Shown piece after piece: positions 1 through 8,504 of a DNA stretch of 64,000 bases (position 1 is the first letter of the stretch; every line of letters starts with the position of its first letter). The DNA comes from Armatimonadota bacterium. Lineage in GTDB: Bacteria > Sysuimicrobiota > Sysuimicrobiia > Sysuimicrobiales > Humicultoraceae. The notes below the pieces were generated by a model, which made no database searches, had not been told where the DNA came from, and worked only from the letters and a program-made list of their open reading frames with translations. The position numbers and the translations under genes are program-made. The stretch lies in the NCBI GenBank assembly GCA_031081715.1, contig JAVHMA010000017.1, positions 1 through 64,000 on the forward strand, in the 5' to 3' direction.

Positions 1-785
1 AGTGCCCTCGGATAGTGAATCACACAGCGCGTGAGCGCGACGTGCGTCTGGCGGATCGGGGTGCGATCGTCCGTGGCCCAGTCGGTCACGGTGACGCCGA
101 GCGCGGCCAGCCGACCGAGCGGCGAACGCACCTCCGCGTCCTGCCGGGCGAGCACGAGCACGTCCTCCCTGGGTGGGGCCGGCCGGGGTACCGGCCCCAG
201 CATGAACACGACGTCGGGGCACAGAACGGCCCGCACCCCGAGCACGTCGCGGGCGTAGGCCTGGCTACCTGGATCGCGGACCAGCATCGTGAAGTCGCGG
301 TGGCCGGCGAGCACGGCGCGGGTGCGGGCAGCGGTGCGCTCGTCCATGAAGTACACGGTCTGGGGGAGCTGGATAATCCGGTGGTGCGGGAAGTCGGCGA
401 CCACGCGCTCCCGGAACCGCTGGTGGTGGGCCCAGAGATCGCCGAAGTTGCCGCCGCCGGTCAGCAGGATGAGCCCGTCGCCCAGACGCATACGCATGTA
501 GCCGGCAGCGTAGGTGTCCATGTCGCACATGTAGACGACGCGGGCACCGAGCCGACGCAGCGCCTCCCGTTGTCCCAGCCAGATCAGGCTATCGCCCACA
601 TTCGCGTAGCTCGGGAAGTCCAGCACCGCGCACGGCGTACCCGGCACGACGAGCGGCCGCAACGCATCCATGATCGTCGCGGCCATCCTCGCGATGAGCT
701 CGCGGTCCCCACCTCGGACGCCCAGGTCCACCATCTCGTCCGGCTCCGCCGCGGTGGCGCCGCGGCGCAAGAAGGTGTGCAGCAT
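1..785 (-). CDS. Polysaccharide pyruvyl transferase family protein, C-terminus cut by window edge
   Basis: This reading frame is open from an ATG at 785 to the window edge, about 261 codons, so the 3' end is missing. Residues 52-75 contain VLDFPSYANVGDSLIWLGQ and residues 106-117 contain ILLTGGGNFGDLW. Both resemble the N-terminal motifs of the EpsI/CsaB/WcaK pyruvyl transferase superfamily (N-x-GD and GGGNFGD). Family members add pyruvate ketals, from phosphoenolpyruvate, to exopolysaccharide or cell-wall sugars. An AGGA lies four bases before the start. The gene diverges from the Gfo/Idh gene at 854, and the sugar genes nearby support a role in glycan decoration. The sugar acceptor cannot be told from sequence. 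Confidence 0.8.
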   Translation of the reverse strand, partial: MLHTFLRRGATAAEPDEMVDLGVRGGDRELIARMAATIMDALRPLVVPGTPCAVLDFPSYANVGDSLIWLGQREALRRLGARVVYMCDMDTYAAGYMRMRLGDGLILLTGGGNFGDLWAHHQRFRERVVADFPHHRIIQLPQTVYFMDERTAARTRAVLAGHRDFTMLVRDPGSQAYARDVLGVRAVLCPDVVFMLGPVPRPAPPREDVLVLARQDAEVRSPLGRLAALGVTVTDWATDDRTPIRQTHVALTRCVIHYPRA

Positions 786-796
786 TCATTCCTACG

Positions 797-805
797 TGCT
801 ATACT
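797..805 (+). promoter_or_regulatory. Possible extended -10 promoter element
   Basis: TGCTATACT lies in the 68-base divergent gap between the pyruvyl transferase and the Gfo/Idh gene. It matches the extended -10 pattern TGnTATAAT with one mismatch and is AT-rich against a GC-rich background. No good -35 box is visible. It would give a leader of about 40 bases before the ATG at 854. This is a pattern match only. Confidence 0.3.
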
Positions 806-853
806 AAACTCCTGTTGAAGGTTCCCCGGCCTGTGCTCCCGTAGACCTCTCCT

Positions 854-1888
854 ATGGCCATCACGCCCGTCAGGATTGGCATCGTCGGCTGCGGCGCCGT
901 GACGTCCGTCTGTCACCTGCCGGCCGCGCGCGCCCTCCGTGAGGCCGCGGTGGTCGCCCTGGCCGACACGAACCTGGAGCGAGCGGCCTTCCTGGCGCGG
1001 CGCTTCGGGATCGCCACGGTCACGGAGGACTATCGACGGCTCATCGGTGCCGTGGACGGCGTTATCGTGGCCCTGCCCCATGCCCTGCACGCGCCGGTGG
1101 CGACGGAGTTGCTCCGAGCCGGCATCCCCGTGCTCGTCGAGAAGCCGCTCGCCACCACGACCGAGGAGGCCCTCCAGCTCGTGGCGGTGGCCCGCGAGAC
1201 GGGCATGCCGCTACAGGCGGGCTACATGTTCCGCTACAGCCGCGCAGCGCGGCTGGTCAAGCGGATCCTTGACGAGGGCTGGCTGGGACCGATCCAGGGG
1301 TTCTCGCTGGAGAGCGGCGGGATCTACAGCTGGCCGATCGCATCGGGGTTCTTCTGGCAGAAGGCGCAGGCGGGCGGGGGCGTGCTGATCGACACGGGCA
1401 GCCACATGCTCGATCTGTTGCTGTGGTGGCTCGGCGACGTGGTGGACCTGGAGTACCGCGACGACAACCTGGGCGGGGTCGAGGCCGACTGCTGGATGAC
1501 GCTGGTCCTGCGCGGCCCCGCGGGCGTCGTGCGCGGCGAGGTGACCATGAGCCGGCTGCGCCGGCTGCGCAGCGCGGCCCGCATCGTGGGTTCCGCGTTC
1601 ACGCTGGAATGCGGGCTGTCCGGGCGGTATCCCGTGCGCGTGTGGCCGACGGCCTGGGGGGGAAACGGGGTGACGTTCGCGAGCGAGTACGAGGGCGGGG
1701 CCACCGACTCGTTCGAGCGGATGTTCGTGGAGCAGATGCGCGAGTTCGCGCGCGCAATCCGCGAGCGGACGCCGCCGGCGGTGGCGGGCGAGAGCGTGCT
1801 CGGGGTGATCGCGCTGATCGAGCGCTGCTACCGGGAGCGCCGGCCGTTGGAGCAGCCCTGGCTGTACCCGGTCAAGGGACCGTCCTGA
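854..1888 (+). CDS. Gfo/Idh/MocA family NAD(P)-dependent oxidoreductase
   Basis: The 344-residue protein has the usual two-domain layout. The N-terminal Rossmann fold shows GIVGCGAVT at residues 9-17. The family signature EKP is at 96-98, inside VLVEKPLATT. The C-terminal domain has D180 and H184 in the GGGVLIDTGSHMLDLLL stretch, the usual catalytic/substrate-binding segment. Enzymes of this family oxidise or reduce sugars, often nucleotide sugars or inositols; the substrate here is unknown. Its TGA overlaps the ATG of the next gene (TGATG), so the two are probably co-translated and act on the same sugar. No strong ribosome binding site precedes the chosen ATG. Confidence 0.88.
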   Translation: MAITPVRIGIVGCGAVTSVCHLPAARALREAAVVALADTNLERAAFLARRFGIATVTEDYRRLIGAVDGVIVALPHALHAPVATELLRAGIPVLVEKPLATTTEEALQLVAVARETGMPLQAGYMFRYSRAARLVKRILDEGWLGPIQGFSLESGGIYSWPIASGFFWQKAQAGGGVLIDTGSHMLDLLLWWLGDVVDLEYRDDNLGGVEADCWMTLVLRGPAGVVRGEVTMSRLRRLRSAARIVGSAFTLECGLSGRYPVRVWPTAWGGNGVTFASEYEGGATDSFERMFVEQMREFARAIRERTPPAVAGESVLGVIALIERCYRERRPLEQPWLYPVKGPS

Positions 1889-3063
1889 TGGCGGGCGCGC
1901 TCGTCACCGGGGCCACGGGGTTCATCGGCGGCCGGTTGACGGAGGTGCTGGTCGCGCTCGGCGTACCGGTGCGCGCGCTGGTGCGCACGTGGTCGGCAGC
2001 CGCGCGCATCTCGCGCCTCCCGGTCACCATGCTGCCCGGCGACGTCCTCGATCTCGACGCCGTCCGGCGCGCGATGGCCGGCTGCGACGTCGTCTACCAC
2101 TGCGCGGTGGACTGGCGGGGCGGCGGAAGGCAGAACAGGCTGTCGAGCGCGCGGGGGACGCGCAACGTGCTGCAGGCCGCCGCGGACGCCGGCGTCTCGC
2201 GCGTGGTCTTCCTCAGCACCGTGGGGGTCTTCGGACGCAGCCCGGCGAAGCCGCTGGTCACCGAAGACGAGCCCACGCCGCACACCGGCGACGACTACGG
2301 TGACGGCAAAATCGACGCGGAGCGCGCGGCCCTCGACGTCCACCGGACCCGCGGGCTACCCGTCGTCATCCTGCGTCCGACGATCGTCTACGGCCCGTTT
2401 AGCCGGTCGTGGACCGTCTCGACCGTCGCCGCGATCCGCGAGGGACGCATGGTCCTGGTGGACGGCGGCGCGGGCGTCTGCAACGCGTTGTACGTGGACA
2501 ACCTGATCGAGGCGATGCTGCTCGCGGCGCGTCACCCGCAGGCGAGCGGCCAGGTCTTCCACATCTCCGACCCCGAGGTGGTCACGTGGAAGACCTTCAT
2601 CGAGGCGCACGCGCGAGCGCTCGGCGAGGGCTACCTGCCGCTGCCCGAGATGACGGCGGCGGAGATCGAGCGGCGGCGGGGCGAGGCCCGGCAGGCGCGG
2701 CGTTCCACCATCAAGGAGTCGCTGCGCATTCTGCGCGACCGGCAGATGCGGCAGGCGTTGATGCGCATCCCCGCGGTGGGGAGGGTGGGCGAGCTCGCGC
2801 GGTGGGCGGCCCGGACCGTGGTCCCCCCGGGCATGCAGCGCCGGCTGCGCGAGTACGTCGTCAGTGCCACCCTGGCGGCGCCGGAGGAGCCGTCGGCGCC
2901 CGCGGGCCCGGCGCTGCCGTCGCGCAGCCTGGTGCAGATCTACGCGTCGCGGACGGTCTTCAGCGTGGAGAAGGCGCGGCGCGTGCTGGGCTACGCGCCC
3001 GGCGTCGACTTCCAGGAGGGCATGCGGCGGACCGCGGAGTGGGTCCGCTGGGCGCGGCTGTAG
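1888..3063 (+). CDS. NAD-dependent epimerase/dehydratase (extended SDR)
   Basis: From the ATG that overlaps the previous stop the protein has 391 residues. It begins ALVTGATGFIGGRL, with the GxxGxxG nucleotide-binding motif at 8-14. S110 and the Y137/K141 pair in DDYGDGK fit the SDR catalytic triad (S/T, YxxxK). The reading frame stays open far upstream, but that extension overlaps the oxidoreductase in another frame and is not used. The protein is about 60 residues longer than a typical sugar epimerase because of an Arg/Glu-rich insertion around residues 250-350. A role in sugar or lipid-linked sugar metabolism fits the neighbours; the substrate is not predictable. Confidence 0.85.
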   Translation: MAGALVTGATGFIGGRLTEVLVALGVPVRALVRTWSAAARISRLPVTMLPGDVLDLDAVRRAMAGCDVVYHCAVDWRGGGRQNRLSSARGTRNVLQAAADAGVSRVVFLSTVGVFGRSPAKPLVTEDEPTPHTGDDYGDGKIDAERAALDVHRTRGLPVVILRPTIVYGPFSRSWTVSTVAAIREGRMVLVDGGAGVCNALYVDNLIEAMLLAARHPQASGQVFHISDPEVVTWKTFIEAHARALGEGYLPLPEMTAAEIERRRGEARQARRSTIKESLRILRDRQMRQALMRIPAVGRVGELARWAARTVVPPGMQRRLREYVVSATLAAPEEPSAPAGPALPSRSLVQIYASRTVFSVEKARRVLGYAPGVDFQEGMRRTAEWVRWARL

Positions 3064-3081
3064 CCGCGCGCGGGTTGCGGA

Positions 3082-3681
3082 TCAAGACGGGCCGTGCTCC
3101 TCGGCCGCGGCGTAGCCGGCCGGCACCGAGGCCCCCGGCAGGTCCGGCGGCAGCATCTGCTCGACGTTCTCCCGCAACAGCGTCCCGTCGCGCAACCGCG
3201 CCAGCAGGTCGTGGTCGCTCATGCTCTCGACCTCGCGCGCCACGTCCTCCACGTCCTCTAGCCGAAGGTAGACCTGGTACGCGTTGGGGCCGATCAGCCG
3301 CCGCAGCGTGGCCTCGAAGTGGATCTGCAGGAGCAGGAGGAACTCGCCGCTCGTGCGCCGGACCAGCCACAGGCAGTGGTTCCGCAGGGCGGTGAGGCGC
3401 AGGTCGGCGAAGTAGGAGATGTCGCGCCGGCCCGCCATCTCGTGGAGCCGGCCGGCGATCTCGCGGAGCTCCGCCAGGAGCTCCAGGCACTCGACCAGGG
3501 CGTCGCGGGAGATCCCCTGCCCGATTTGGCCCAACAGGGCCAGGAACCGGTGCTCGGCGTCGGCGAGGCGCGCGCGGAGCGCCTCCACGGCGGCCCGCAC
3601 CGGGTCACCACGCGGGATGATCCGCGCCTTGACCCGCACCCGCGGTCCTTCTTCCCATCGCCGTCCGCTCGTCTCGTTCAT
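3082..3681 (-). CDS. Hypothetical protein, alpha-helical
   Basis: I chose the ATG at 3681, preceded by GGCGAGGTGG, over a GTG at 3759. It gives 199 residues. The sequence is rich in Leu, Arg and Glu with no membrane segment or signal peptide, and the central part (LAELREIAGRLHEM, YFADLRLTALRNHCLWLVRR) looks like long amphipathic helices. I recognise no family. It is the last gene of the minus-strand run and converges with the epimerase at 3063. It starts 92 bases after the stop of the glycosyltransferase at 3773, so it may be expressed with it. Confidence 0.55.
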   Translation of the reverse strand: MNETSGRRWEEGPRVRVKARIIPRGDPVRAAVEALRARLADAEHRFLALLGQIGQGISRDALVECLELLAELREIAGRLHEMAGRRDISYFADLRLTALRNHCLWLVRRTSGEFLLLLQIHFEATLRRLIGPNAYQVYLRLEDVEDVAREVESMSDHDLLARLRDGTLLRENVEQMLPPDLPGASVPAGYAAAEEHGPS

Positions 3682-3772
3682 GGCGTCACTCGCCACCTCG
3701 CCTTCTACGCCTGATCTCGGAGGGGATGGTCCCGCCGCGCCGCCGGCCCGCGGCGCCACGGGACAGTACCGG

Positions 3773-4720
3773 TCAGGCCACCCAGCGCGCTCGGAAGCGG
3801 CGGACCGACTCCTTCGCGCGCGACGCGCTCGCGTACGTGTGGTAGGCCTTCATGAAGCCGCGGTCGCCCGCCAGGGACATCAGGTACAACAGCCACGCGG
3901 CCGGGGCGGCCGGTCGCGCGGCCAGACACTCGCGCAGGTGCCCGCGCGCGCCGGCCGCGTCGCCGAGGCGCGCGCAGAAGTGCGCGGCCAGCAGGTGCCA
4001 GCGGTAGCGTGTCTCGGGACGTGCGCGCAGCTCGCGCTCGTACTTCGCGAAGAGGCCCCGCATGCCGTGCAGCTGGGTCGCCGCCGACGACAGCCGGTGC
4101 CCGCCGTCGGTGTGGAGCCGCACCATCGGCTCGTCCGAGATCTCCAACCGGGAAGTCCGGAGGAGGCGAATCACGAAGTCTACATCCTCCCATCCCGGCA
4201 GCGTCTCGTCGAACCCCAGCGCCTGAGCGAGCGGACGGCGGATCAGCATCGGCGAGATGTGGATCCCCTTCTCGAAGCCGATCCAGTTCTCGTAGGTGGT
4301 GCCGCGAAGGTTGGACAGTCGCAGAAACTCGCCGGTGGGCTCGACGATCGTCACCGCGCCCATCACCGCCCCGGCGTCCGTGGCGCGCAGGAGTGGCACC
4401 TGGACATCGAGCTTGACGGGGAGGTACTCGTCGTCGGAGTGCAGAATGCTCACAAACTCGCCGCGAGCGGCCGCCAGGCCGGTGTTCTGCGCGGCGGACA
4501 CGCCGCCGTTGGCAGGTCGCCGAATGTAGCGCAGCCGGGGATCGGCGATCCCGCGCACGATCTCCTCGGTTCCGTCGGTGGACGCGTCGTCCACGACCAG
4601 CAGCTCGAAGTCGGCGAACGTCTGGGCGAGCACGCTGTGAATCGCCCGCGGGACCATGTGGGCCCGGTTGTAGGTGGGAATGATCACGCTCACCGTCGGG
4701 ACCGTCATCCGTTGCGTCAC
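3773..4720 (-). CDS. Family 2 glycosyltransferase (GT-A fold)
   Basis: The 315-residue protein opens with VSVIIPTYNRA and has VVDDASTDGT at 42-51, the classic nucleotide-sugar binding start of GT2 enzymes. SDD at 95-97 stands at the DxD metal site, and a GWEDVDFVIRL segment near residue 190 matches the ED acceptor-base motif. It should transfer a sugar from a nucleotide donor to a growing glycan on the cytoplasmic side. The C-terminal 100 residues are helical and Ala/Arg-rich, perhaps TPR-like. A second ATG four codons later is equally possible as the start. It lies six bases downstream of the SDR gene. Confidence 0.88.
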   Translation of the reverse strand: MTQRMTVPTVSVIIPTYNRAHMVPRAIHSVLAQTFADFELLVVDDASTDGTEEIVRGIADPRLRYIRRPANGGVSAAQNTGLAAARGEFVSILHSDDEYLPVKLDVQVPLLRATDAGAVMGAVTIVEPTGEFLRLSNLRGTTYENWIGFEKGIHISPMLIRRPLAQALGFDETLPGWEDVDFVIRLLRTSRLEISDEPMVRLHTDGGHRLSSAATQLHGMRGLFAKYERELRARPETRYRWHLLAAHFCARLGDAAGARGHLRECLAARPAAPAAWLLYLMSLAGDRGFMKAYHTYASASRAKESVRRFRARWVA

Positions 4721-4725
4721 ACCTC

Positions 4726-5493
4726 CTACAGCGCCGTCCAGCCGCCGTCCACCACCAGCACCGACCCGGTCACGAACGACGACTCGTCCGAGGCCAGGAA
4801 CAGCGCGGCCGCGGCCACCTCGCGCGCCTCGCCGAAGCGCCCCATCGGGGTCATCGCCTCGAACCAGGCCCGTCGCGCGGGGTCATCATAGAGCTCCGCC
4901 ATCATCGCGGTCCGGATCTGCCCCGGGGCCAGGCAGTTCACGCGCACGCCCCGGCCGGCGTACTCCAGCGCCAGATTGCGCGTGAGGCCCAGGAGCGCGG
5001 CCTTGGAGGCGACGTAGGCGTGGTTGTGCGCGCGCTGGCCGACCAGCGCGCCGACCGACGCGGTGATGATCACCGAGCCGCCGCCGCGCCGCGCCATCTC
5101 CGGGATCGCGGCACGGCATCCCAGGAACACCCCGGTGAGGTTCACGGCCAGGATGCGCTCCCAGGTCTCGAGCGCGATCGCCTCGAGGCCGACGTCGCCG
5201 TCGGGCTCCCGGCTCACCATGGCGGCGTTGTTGTAGAGGATATCAAGGCGGCCGAATGTCGCCAGCGCGGTCTCCACGGTCCGGCGGTGGTGCCCGGCGT
5301 CCGCGACGTCGCCCTCGACCGCGACCGCCTGCCCGCCGCGGGCGCGCACCAGCGCCACCGTCTCGGTGAGCGGCTCGCCTCGCAGGTCGGACGCCACGAC
5401 CCGGGCCCCCTCGGCCGCGAACAGCAGCGTCGCCTCGCGCCCCTGACCGGAGGCGGCGCCGGTGATGATCGCCACTTTGTCGCGCAGGCGCAT
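4726..5493 (-). CDS. Short-chain dehydrogenase, candidate cis-dihydrodiol dehydrogenase
   Basis: The 255-residue protein is a classical SDR: TGAASGQG at 11-18 binds the cofactor, NNAA is at 88-91, and S146, Y160 and K164 (YVASK) form the catalytic set. The end FVTGSVLVVDGG is typical. D36 at the end of the second beta strand suggests NAD preference. By family alone it could be a 3-oxoacyl-ACP reductase-like enzyme. It follows the Rieske dioxygenase subunits and a small protein in the same direction, so oxidation of a cis-dihydrodiol to a catechol is the best guess. Confidence 0.85.
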   Translation of the reverse strand: MRLRDKVAIITGAASGQGREATLLFAAEGARVVASDLRGEPLTETVALVRARGGQAVAVEGDVADAGHHRRTVETALATFGRLDILYNNAAMVSREPDGDVGLEAIALETWERILAVNLTGVFLGCRAAIPEMARRGGGSVIITASVGALVGQRAHNHAYVASKAALLGLTRNLALEYAGRGVRVNCLAPGQIRTAMMAELYDDPARRAWFEAMTPMGRFGEAREVAAAALFLASDESSFVTGSVLVVDGGWTAL

Positions 5494-5513
5494 GGACGCG
5501 ACGGCCGCCGGCG

Positions 5514-5777
5514 CTACGGGTCCGGCCGCTCCGCGGCGTGCCCGTCCGTTTCCAGCGGCCCGAACGGCGTCTGGAGAAACCGTGTGAACGTCTCCATCGG
5601 CTGCCAGGTCAGGCTCTCGAGCGCGAGCGCGTCGAGCTGGATGCGGTGCCCCAGCCGCGGCGAGGCGATCTCCAGCCGCACGCCGTTGCGTGTCCGCACC
5701 TTGCGCACGCTGACCAGCGCGAACTCGTTGCCCACCTCGATGACGGGGTCGCCGTCCCGCGCTGTGGCGTCACTCAT
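5514..5777 (-). CDS. Small conserved-looking protein of dioxygenase operon
   Basis: The 87-residue soluble protein has a central stretch (residues 13-75) of alternating hydrophobic residues, including EFALVSVRKVRTRNG, IQLDALALESLTWQ and LQTPFGP. I recall similar short proteins, sometimes annotated 'dihydrodiol dehydrogenase', next to aromatic-ring dioxygenases in Actinobacteria; that is memory, not a search. It is far too short to be a dehydrogenase and has no nucleotide-binding motif. It lies between the dioxygenase beta subunit and the SDR gene with gaps of about 20 bases. A structural or assembly role for the dioxygenase is possible but unproven. Confidence 0.6.
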   Translation of the reverse strand: MSDATARDGDPVIEVGNEFALVSVRKVRTRNGVRLEIASPRLGHRIQLDALALESLTWQPMETFTRFLQTPFGPLETDGHAAERPDP

Positions 5778-5799
5778 CGTCGCGCCTCACCACCCGTGC

Positions 5800-6330
5800 T
5801 CACACGAAGATCGCGAGGTTGTCCACGCCGAGCGTGGCCTGGTCCGGCACGAATACCCGGCGCGCGAGCTTCCAGGCGCCACCGACGCGGCGCAGCCGGT
5901 CGCGCCGCTCCCCGCTGATCAGGTCCGAGGCGGCCGAGGCGCCCCGGTTCCGGTAGACCAGGACGTTGCACCGGACGTCTACCTCGTCGGGCGTCGGACC
6001 GGGGGCGACGCGCGCGTTCGCCACGAAGTGGCGGGTGCGCGAGGGCGGGTCCTCGGCCCAGGCGAAGTCGGTCCGCAGCCGCCGGACGCGCAGCCGGAGC
6101 GTGGCCAGGTCGTCCTGGAAGAACTGCATCTCGGCCGAGACCGCCGGCTCCTGACCTCGTTCCCGCGTCAGCCGGACCGGCATGGCGTAGCTCACGTCCT
6201 CGGTGAGCAGCTCGAGCCACTCGTCGAGCCGACCGTCGTCGAGGAGCTCGGCCTCGTGGTGAAGGAACTCGAGCACCTCGACGCGCACGTCCGCCGGCAC
6301 CCCCGTCGCGCCCGCCCCCTGCGCGCTCAT
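5800..6330 (-). CDS. Aromatic-ring-hydroxylating dioxygenase, beta (small) subunit
   Basis: The chosen ATG at 6330 overlaps the TGA of the alpha subunit (ATGA) and gives 176 residues, the normal size for this cystatin/NTF2-fold subunit. Recognisable features are the N-terminal VLEFLHHEAELLDDGRLDEW, the YAMPVRLTRERG strand, and the C-terminal WKLARRVFVPDQATL. The beta subunit has no redox centre and supports the alpha3beta3 hexamer, often shaping substrate choice. The frame continues open upstream, but that part is a shadow of the alpha gene. Confidence 0.9.
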   Translation of the reverse strand: MSAQGAGATGVPADVRVEVLEFLHHEAELLDDGRLDEWLELLTEDVSYAMPVRLTRERGQEPAVSAEMQFFQDDLATLRLRVRRLRTDFAWAEDPPSRTRHFVANARVAPGPTPDEVDVRCNVLVYRNRGASAASDLISGERRDRLRRVGGAWKLARRVFVPDQATLGVDNLAIFV

Positions 6331-7616
6331 GCCCGGCCCCGCATGAGCTCGAGCCAGCGCCGGTAGAAGCCGCGCGCGTTGGCCTCGTTGTACTTGCCCT
6401 CCAGCACCTGCCCCGGTCCCACGCCGGCGGCGGGCGCAGCGGTGCCGAGCCCCATCTCGTAGTTCAGGGCCAGGCGGCGGGCCACCGGGCCGCGGCTGTT
6501 CTGTGTGATGCCGGTGAAGTTCTCCGCGTCGTCCTGCGCCAGCATGCCCGAGGGCCCGAACGTCACGATGAACGCCTGCCGCGAGAGCTCGCGGACCTCC
6601 GGCGGCGCCTCCTTTTCCATCAGCAGCCACGAGTGGACGTCGATGCGGTCCGGCCCCTTCGGCTGCCACTGGAGCAGCTCCGTGTGCGAGACGAACCGGT
6701 CCTTGAGCGTGACCGCCGAGATCAGGAACGACAGGTTGGGGAAGACCGTACCGGGCATGTGGGCCAGCCGCTCGAGCAGCGCGTACTGCTCCGGCGCAAG
6801 CCGGCGGCGGAAGACCGGCCGCAAGGCTTCGGCGAAGATGAAGCGCCGCGTCGGCGCGCCGATCATGACACCGTGCCCGTTGCCAGCGGCCACGTGATAG
6901 CCGTCTTTCGCCCAGGTCGCGCTCGGGGTCAAGCCGATCTCGGCGATGGACGCGTGGGTATGCATCGTGTGGTAGGCGTCCGAGGCGAAGTTCTCCGCGG
7001 GCAGCTTCCAGTTGGCGCGCAGCTCGTGCCGATGGGGCGGCCCGACGACCTCCATCTCGGCGCGGCCGGCCAGCAGGTCCAGGTACCATGCCATCGGCCC
7101 CAGGTAGTCGGCCAGCGTCCCGGCCCCTTCGTCGAAGGTCGCGAAGACCAGCCCGGCGTGGGTGGCCACGCGCGCCTGGAGCAGGCCCATCCGGTCCTTG
7201 ATCAGCGCGCCCGCGTAGAGCTCCTTCTCGAACGGCACGCCGATCAACTCGCCCGTGTTCTTGTAGGTGAACCCGTGGTAGGGGCAGCGGAAGTGCGAGC
7301 TATTGCCCAGATCGGCCCGGCAGATCCGCATCCCGCGGTGCCGGCAGACGTTGAGCATCACGCGGATCGCGCCGTCCTCGCCGCGCGCGACGATGACCGC
7401 GTCCTCGCCCATCGAGCGGGTCACGTAGTCGCCGGGCGCGGGCACCTCGGACTCGTGCGCGACGAACAGCCAGCACCGCGCGAAGATGCGTTCCATCTCC
7501 AGCCGGTAGATCTCCGGGTCGGAGAACAGGAACGCGGGCACCTCGCCCTGCTCGGGCCGCACGCGATCGAGCAGGGCGGCGGCGCGGTCGGTGGGCACGG
7601 CGTCGATCGAGTGCAT
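6327..7616 (-). CDS. Aromatic-ring-hydroxylating dioxygenase, alpha subunit (Rieske)
   Basis: The 429-residue protein starts at an ATG at 7616. The Rieske [2Fe-2S] ligands are complete: C91 and H93 in CRHRG, C111 and H114 in CPYHG. The mononuclear iron site is present in ENFASDAYHTMHTH, with D213, H216 and H221 in the DxxHx4H pattern. The enzyme adds both atoms of O2 to an aromatic ring to give a cis-dihydrodiol. No ferredoxin or reductase gene is adjacent, so electrons must come from proteins encoded elsewhere. The gene is 17 bases downstream of the extradiol dioxygenase and is coupled to the beta subunit by ATGA. The substrate is not evident. Confidence 0.92.
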   Translation of the reverse strand: MHSIDAVPTDRAAALLDRVRPEQGEVPAFLFSDPEIYRLEMERIFARCWLFVAHESEVPAPGDYVTRSMGEDAVIVARGEDGAIRVMLNVCRHRGMRICRADLGNSSHFRCPYHGFTYKNTGELIGVPFEKELYAGALIKDRMGLLQARVATHAGLVFATFDEGAGTLADYLGPMAWYLDLLAGRAEMEVVGPPHRHELRANWKLPAENFASDAYHTMHTHASIAEIGLTPSATWAKDGYHVAAGNGHGVMIGAPTRRFIFAEALRPVFRRRLAPEQYALLERLAHMPGTVFPNLSFLISAVTLKDRFVSHTELLQWQPKGPDRIDVHSWLLMEKEAPPEVRELSRQAFIVTFGPSGMLAQDDAENFTGITQNSRGPVARRLALNYEMGLGTAAPAAGVGPGQVLEGKYNEANARGFYRRWLELMRGRA

Positions 7617-7633
7617 GCGTCCTCCCCGGCCGC

Positions 7634-8488
7634 CTACTCCCGGAACCCCGGGGGGACGGGCCGCCGCTGCCACAGGTCGAAGATCAGCGGCTGCCGGCGG
7701 GTGTCGTGGTCTTCGTCGTCGTCGATCTGCTCCATCTCGCAGTAGAGCTCGATGCGGAACCGGTTGGGGTCGAGCAGGTAGACGGAGATGTTGTTCCCCA
7801 CCGCGTGCCGCACCGGCCCGACCTCCACGGCGAACTCCTGCGCAGCCATCCAGTCCAGCATGAGCTTGAGCTCCCACCAGCCGCCCACGTCGAACCCCTG
7901 GTGGTGAAGCCCGGGGCGGTGAAACTTGAACAGCGAAATGTTGTGATGATCCGGCGTACAGCGCAGCGATCCCTGGATGCCCGGCACCCAGTCCGAGACC
8001 CGAAAGCCCACCGCGCGGAAGAACGCCAGCGCGCGGTCCACGTCGGGTGTGTTGTACGCGAAGTGCGCCTGCCGCAGCATCGGGAACGGGCCGTCCGGCA
8101 CCAGCACCGCCAGGCGGTCCATCGCGGCGTAGACCTCGTGCCACAGGCCGTCGGCGTCCTGGAACTGGAATGCCAGGCCGCGGCGGCCGGGTTCGGGCGG
8201 GGCCTCCCGCACCGGCACGCCGAGGGCGGCCAGGTGCGCGCGCAGCGCCTCGGTCTGCTCGTCGCTCCCGGTTTCCCAGCCGGTGTGACGGACCGCGGCG
8301 GCCGGCGCTGGGTGCAGCTCCAGGCAGTGGTGCTCGAATCGCGTCCGCAGGTAGGCCACGCCGTCGGTCGTCTCCACGTGGCTGAGGCGCAGGACGCGCG
8401 TGTAGAACGCCCTCGCCGCCGCTACGTCGGGCACATCGAGGGCGACGTGGCCCGGGCGGCGGACACGACAGGGGGGACGCAACGGCAC
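7634..8488 (-). CDS. VOC-superfamily extradiol (catechol 2,3-dioxygenase-like) dioxygenase
   Basis: The 284 residues form two glyoxalase/bleomycin-type modules (about 12-120 and 138-260), as in type I extradiol dioxygenases. Likely Fe(II) ligands are H142 (QAHFAYNT), H195 or H196 (GLHHQGFD) and E247 (RIELYCEME); their spacing resembles BphC. The protein would cleave a catechol next to the hydroxyl groups. Together with the Rieske dioxygenase and SDR encoded downstream it gives the classic order dihydroxylate, dehydrogenate, cleave the ring. The tail after residue 250 is unusually acidic (QIDDDEDHD). Confidence 0.85.
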   Translation of the reverse strand: MPLRPPCRVRRPGHVALDVPDVAAARAFYTRVLRLSHVETTDGVAYLRTRFEHHCLELHPAPAAAVRHTGWETGSDEQTEALRAHLAALGVPVREAPPEPGRRGLAFQFQDADGLWHEVYAAMDRLAVLVPDGPFPMLRQAHFAYNTPDVDRALAFFRAVGFRVSDWVPGIQGSLRCTPDHHNISLFKFHRPGLHHQGFDVGGWWELKLMLDWMAAQEFAVEVGPVRHAVGNNISVYLLDPNRFRIELYCEMEQIDDDEDHDTRRQPLIFDLWQRRPVPPGFRE

Positions 8489-8504
8489 GTTCCTCTCTCC
8501 GATC

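Noticed and set aside
6327-8144. A 605-codon version of the dioxygenase alpha subunit
   Set aside because: The 176 extra N-terminal residues overlap the extradiol dioxygenase gene in another frame and are low-complexity. The ATG at 7616 gives the normal length.
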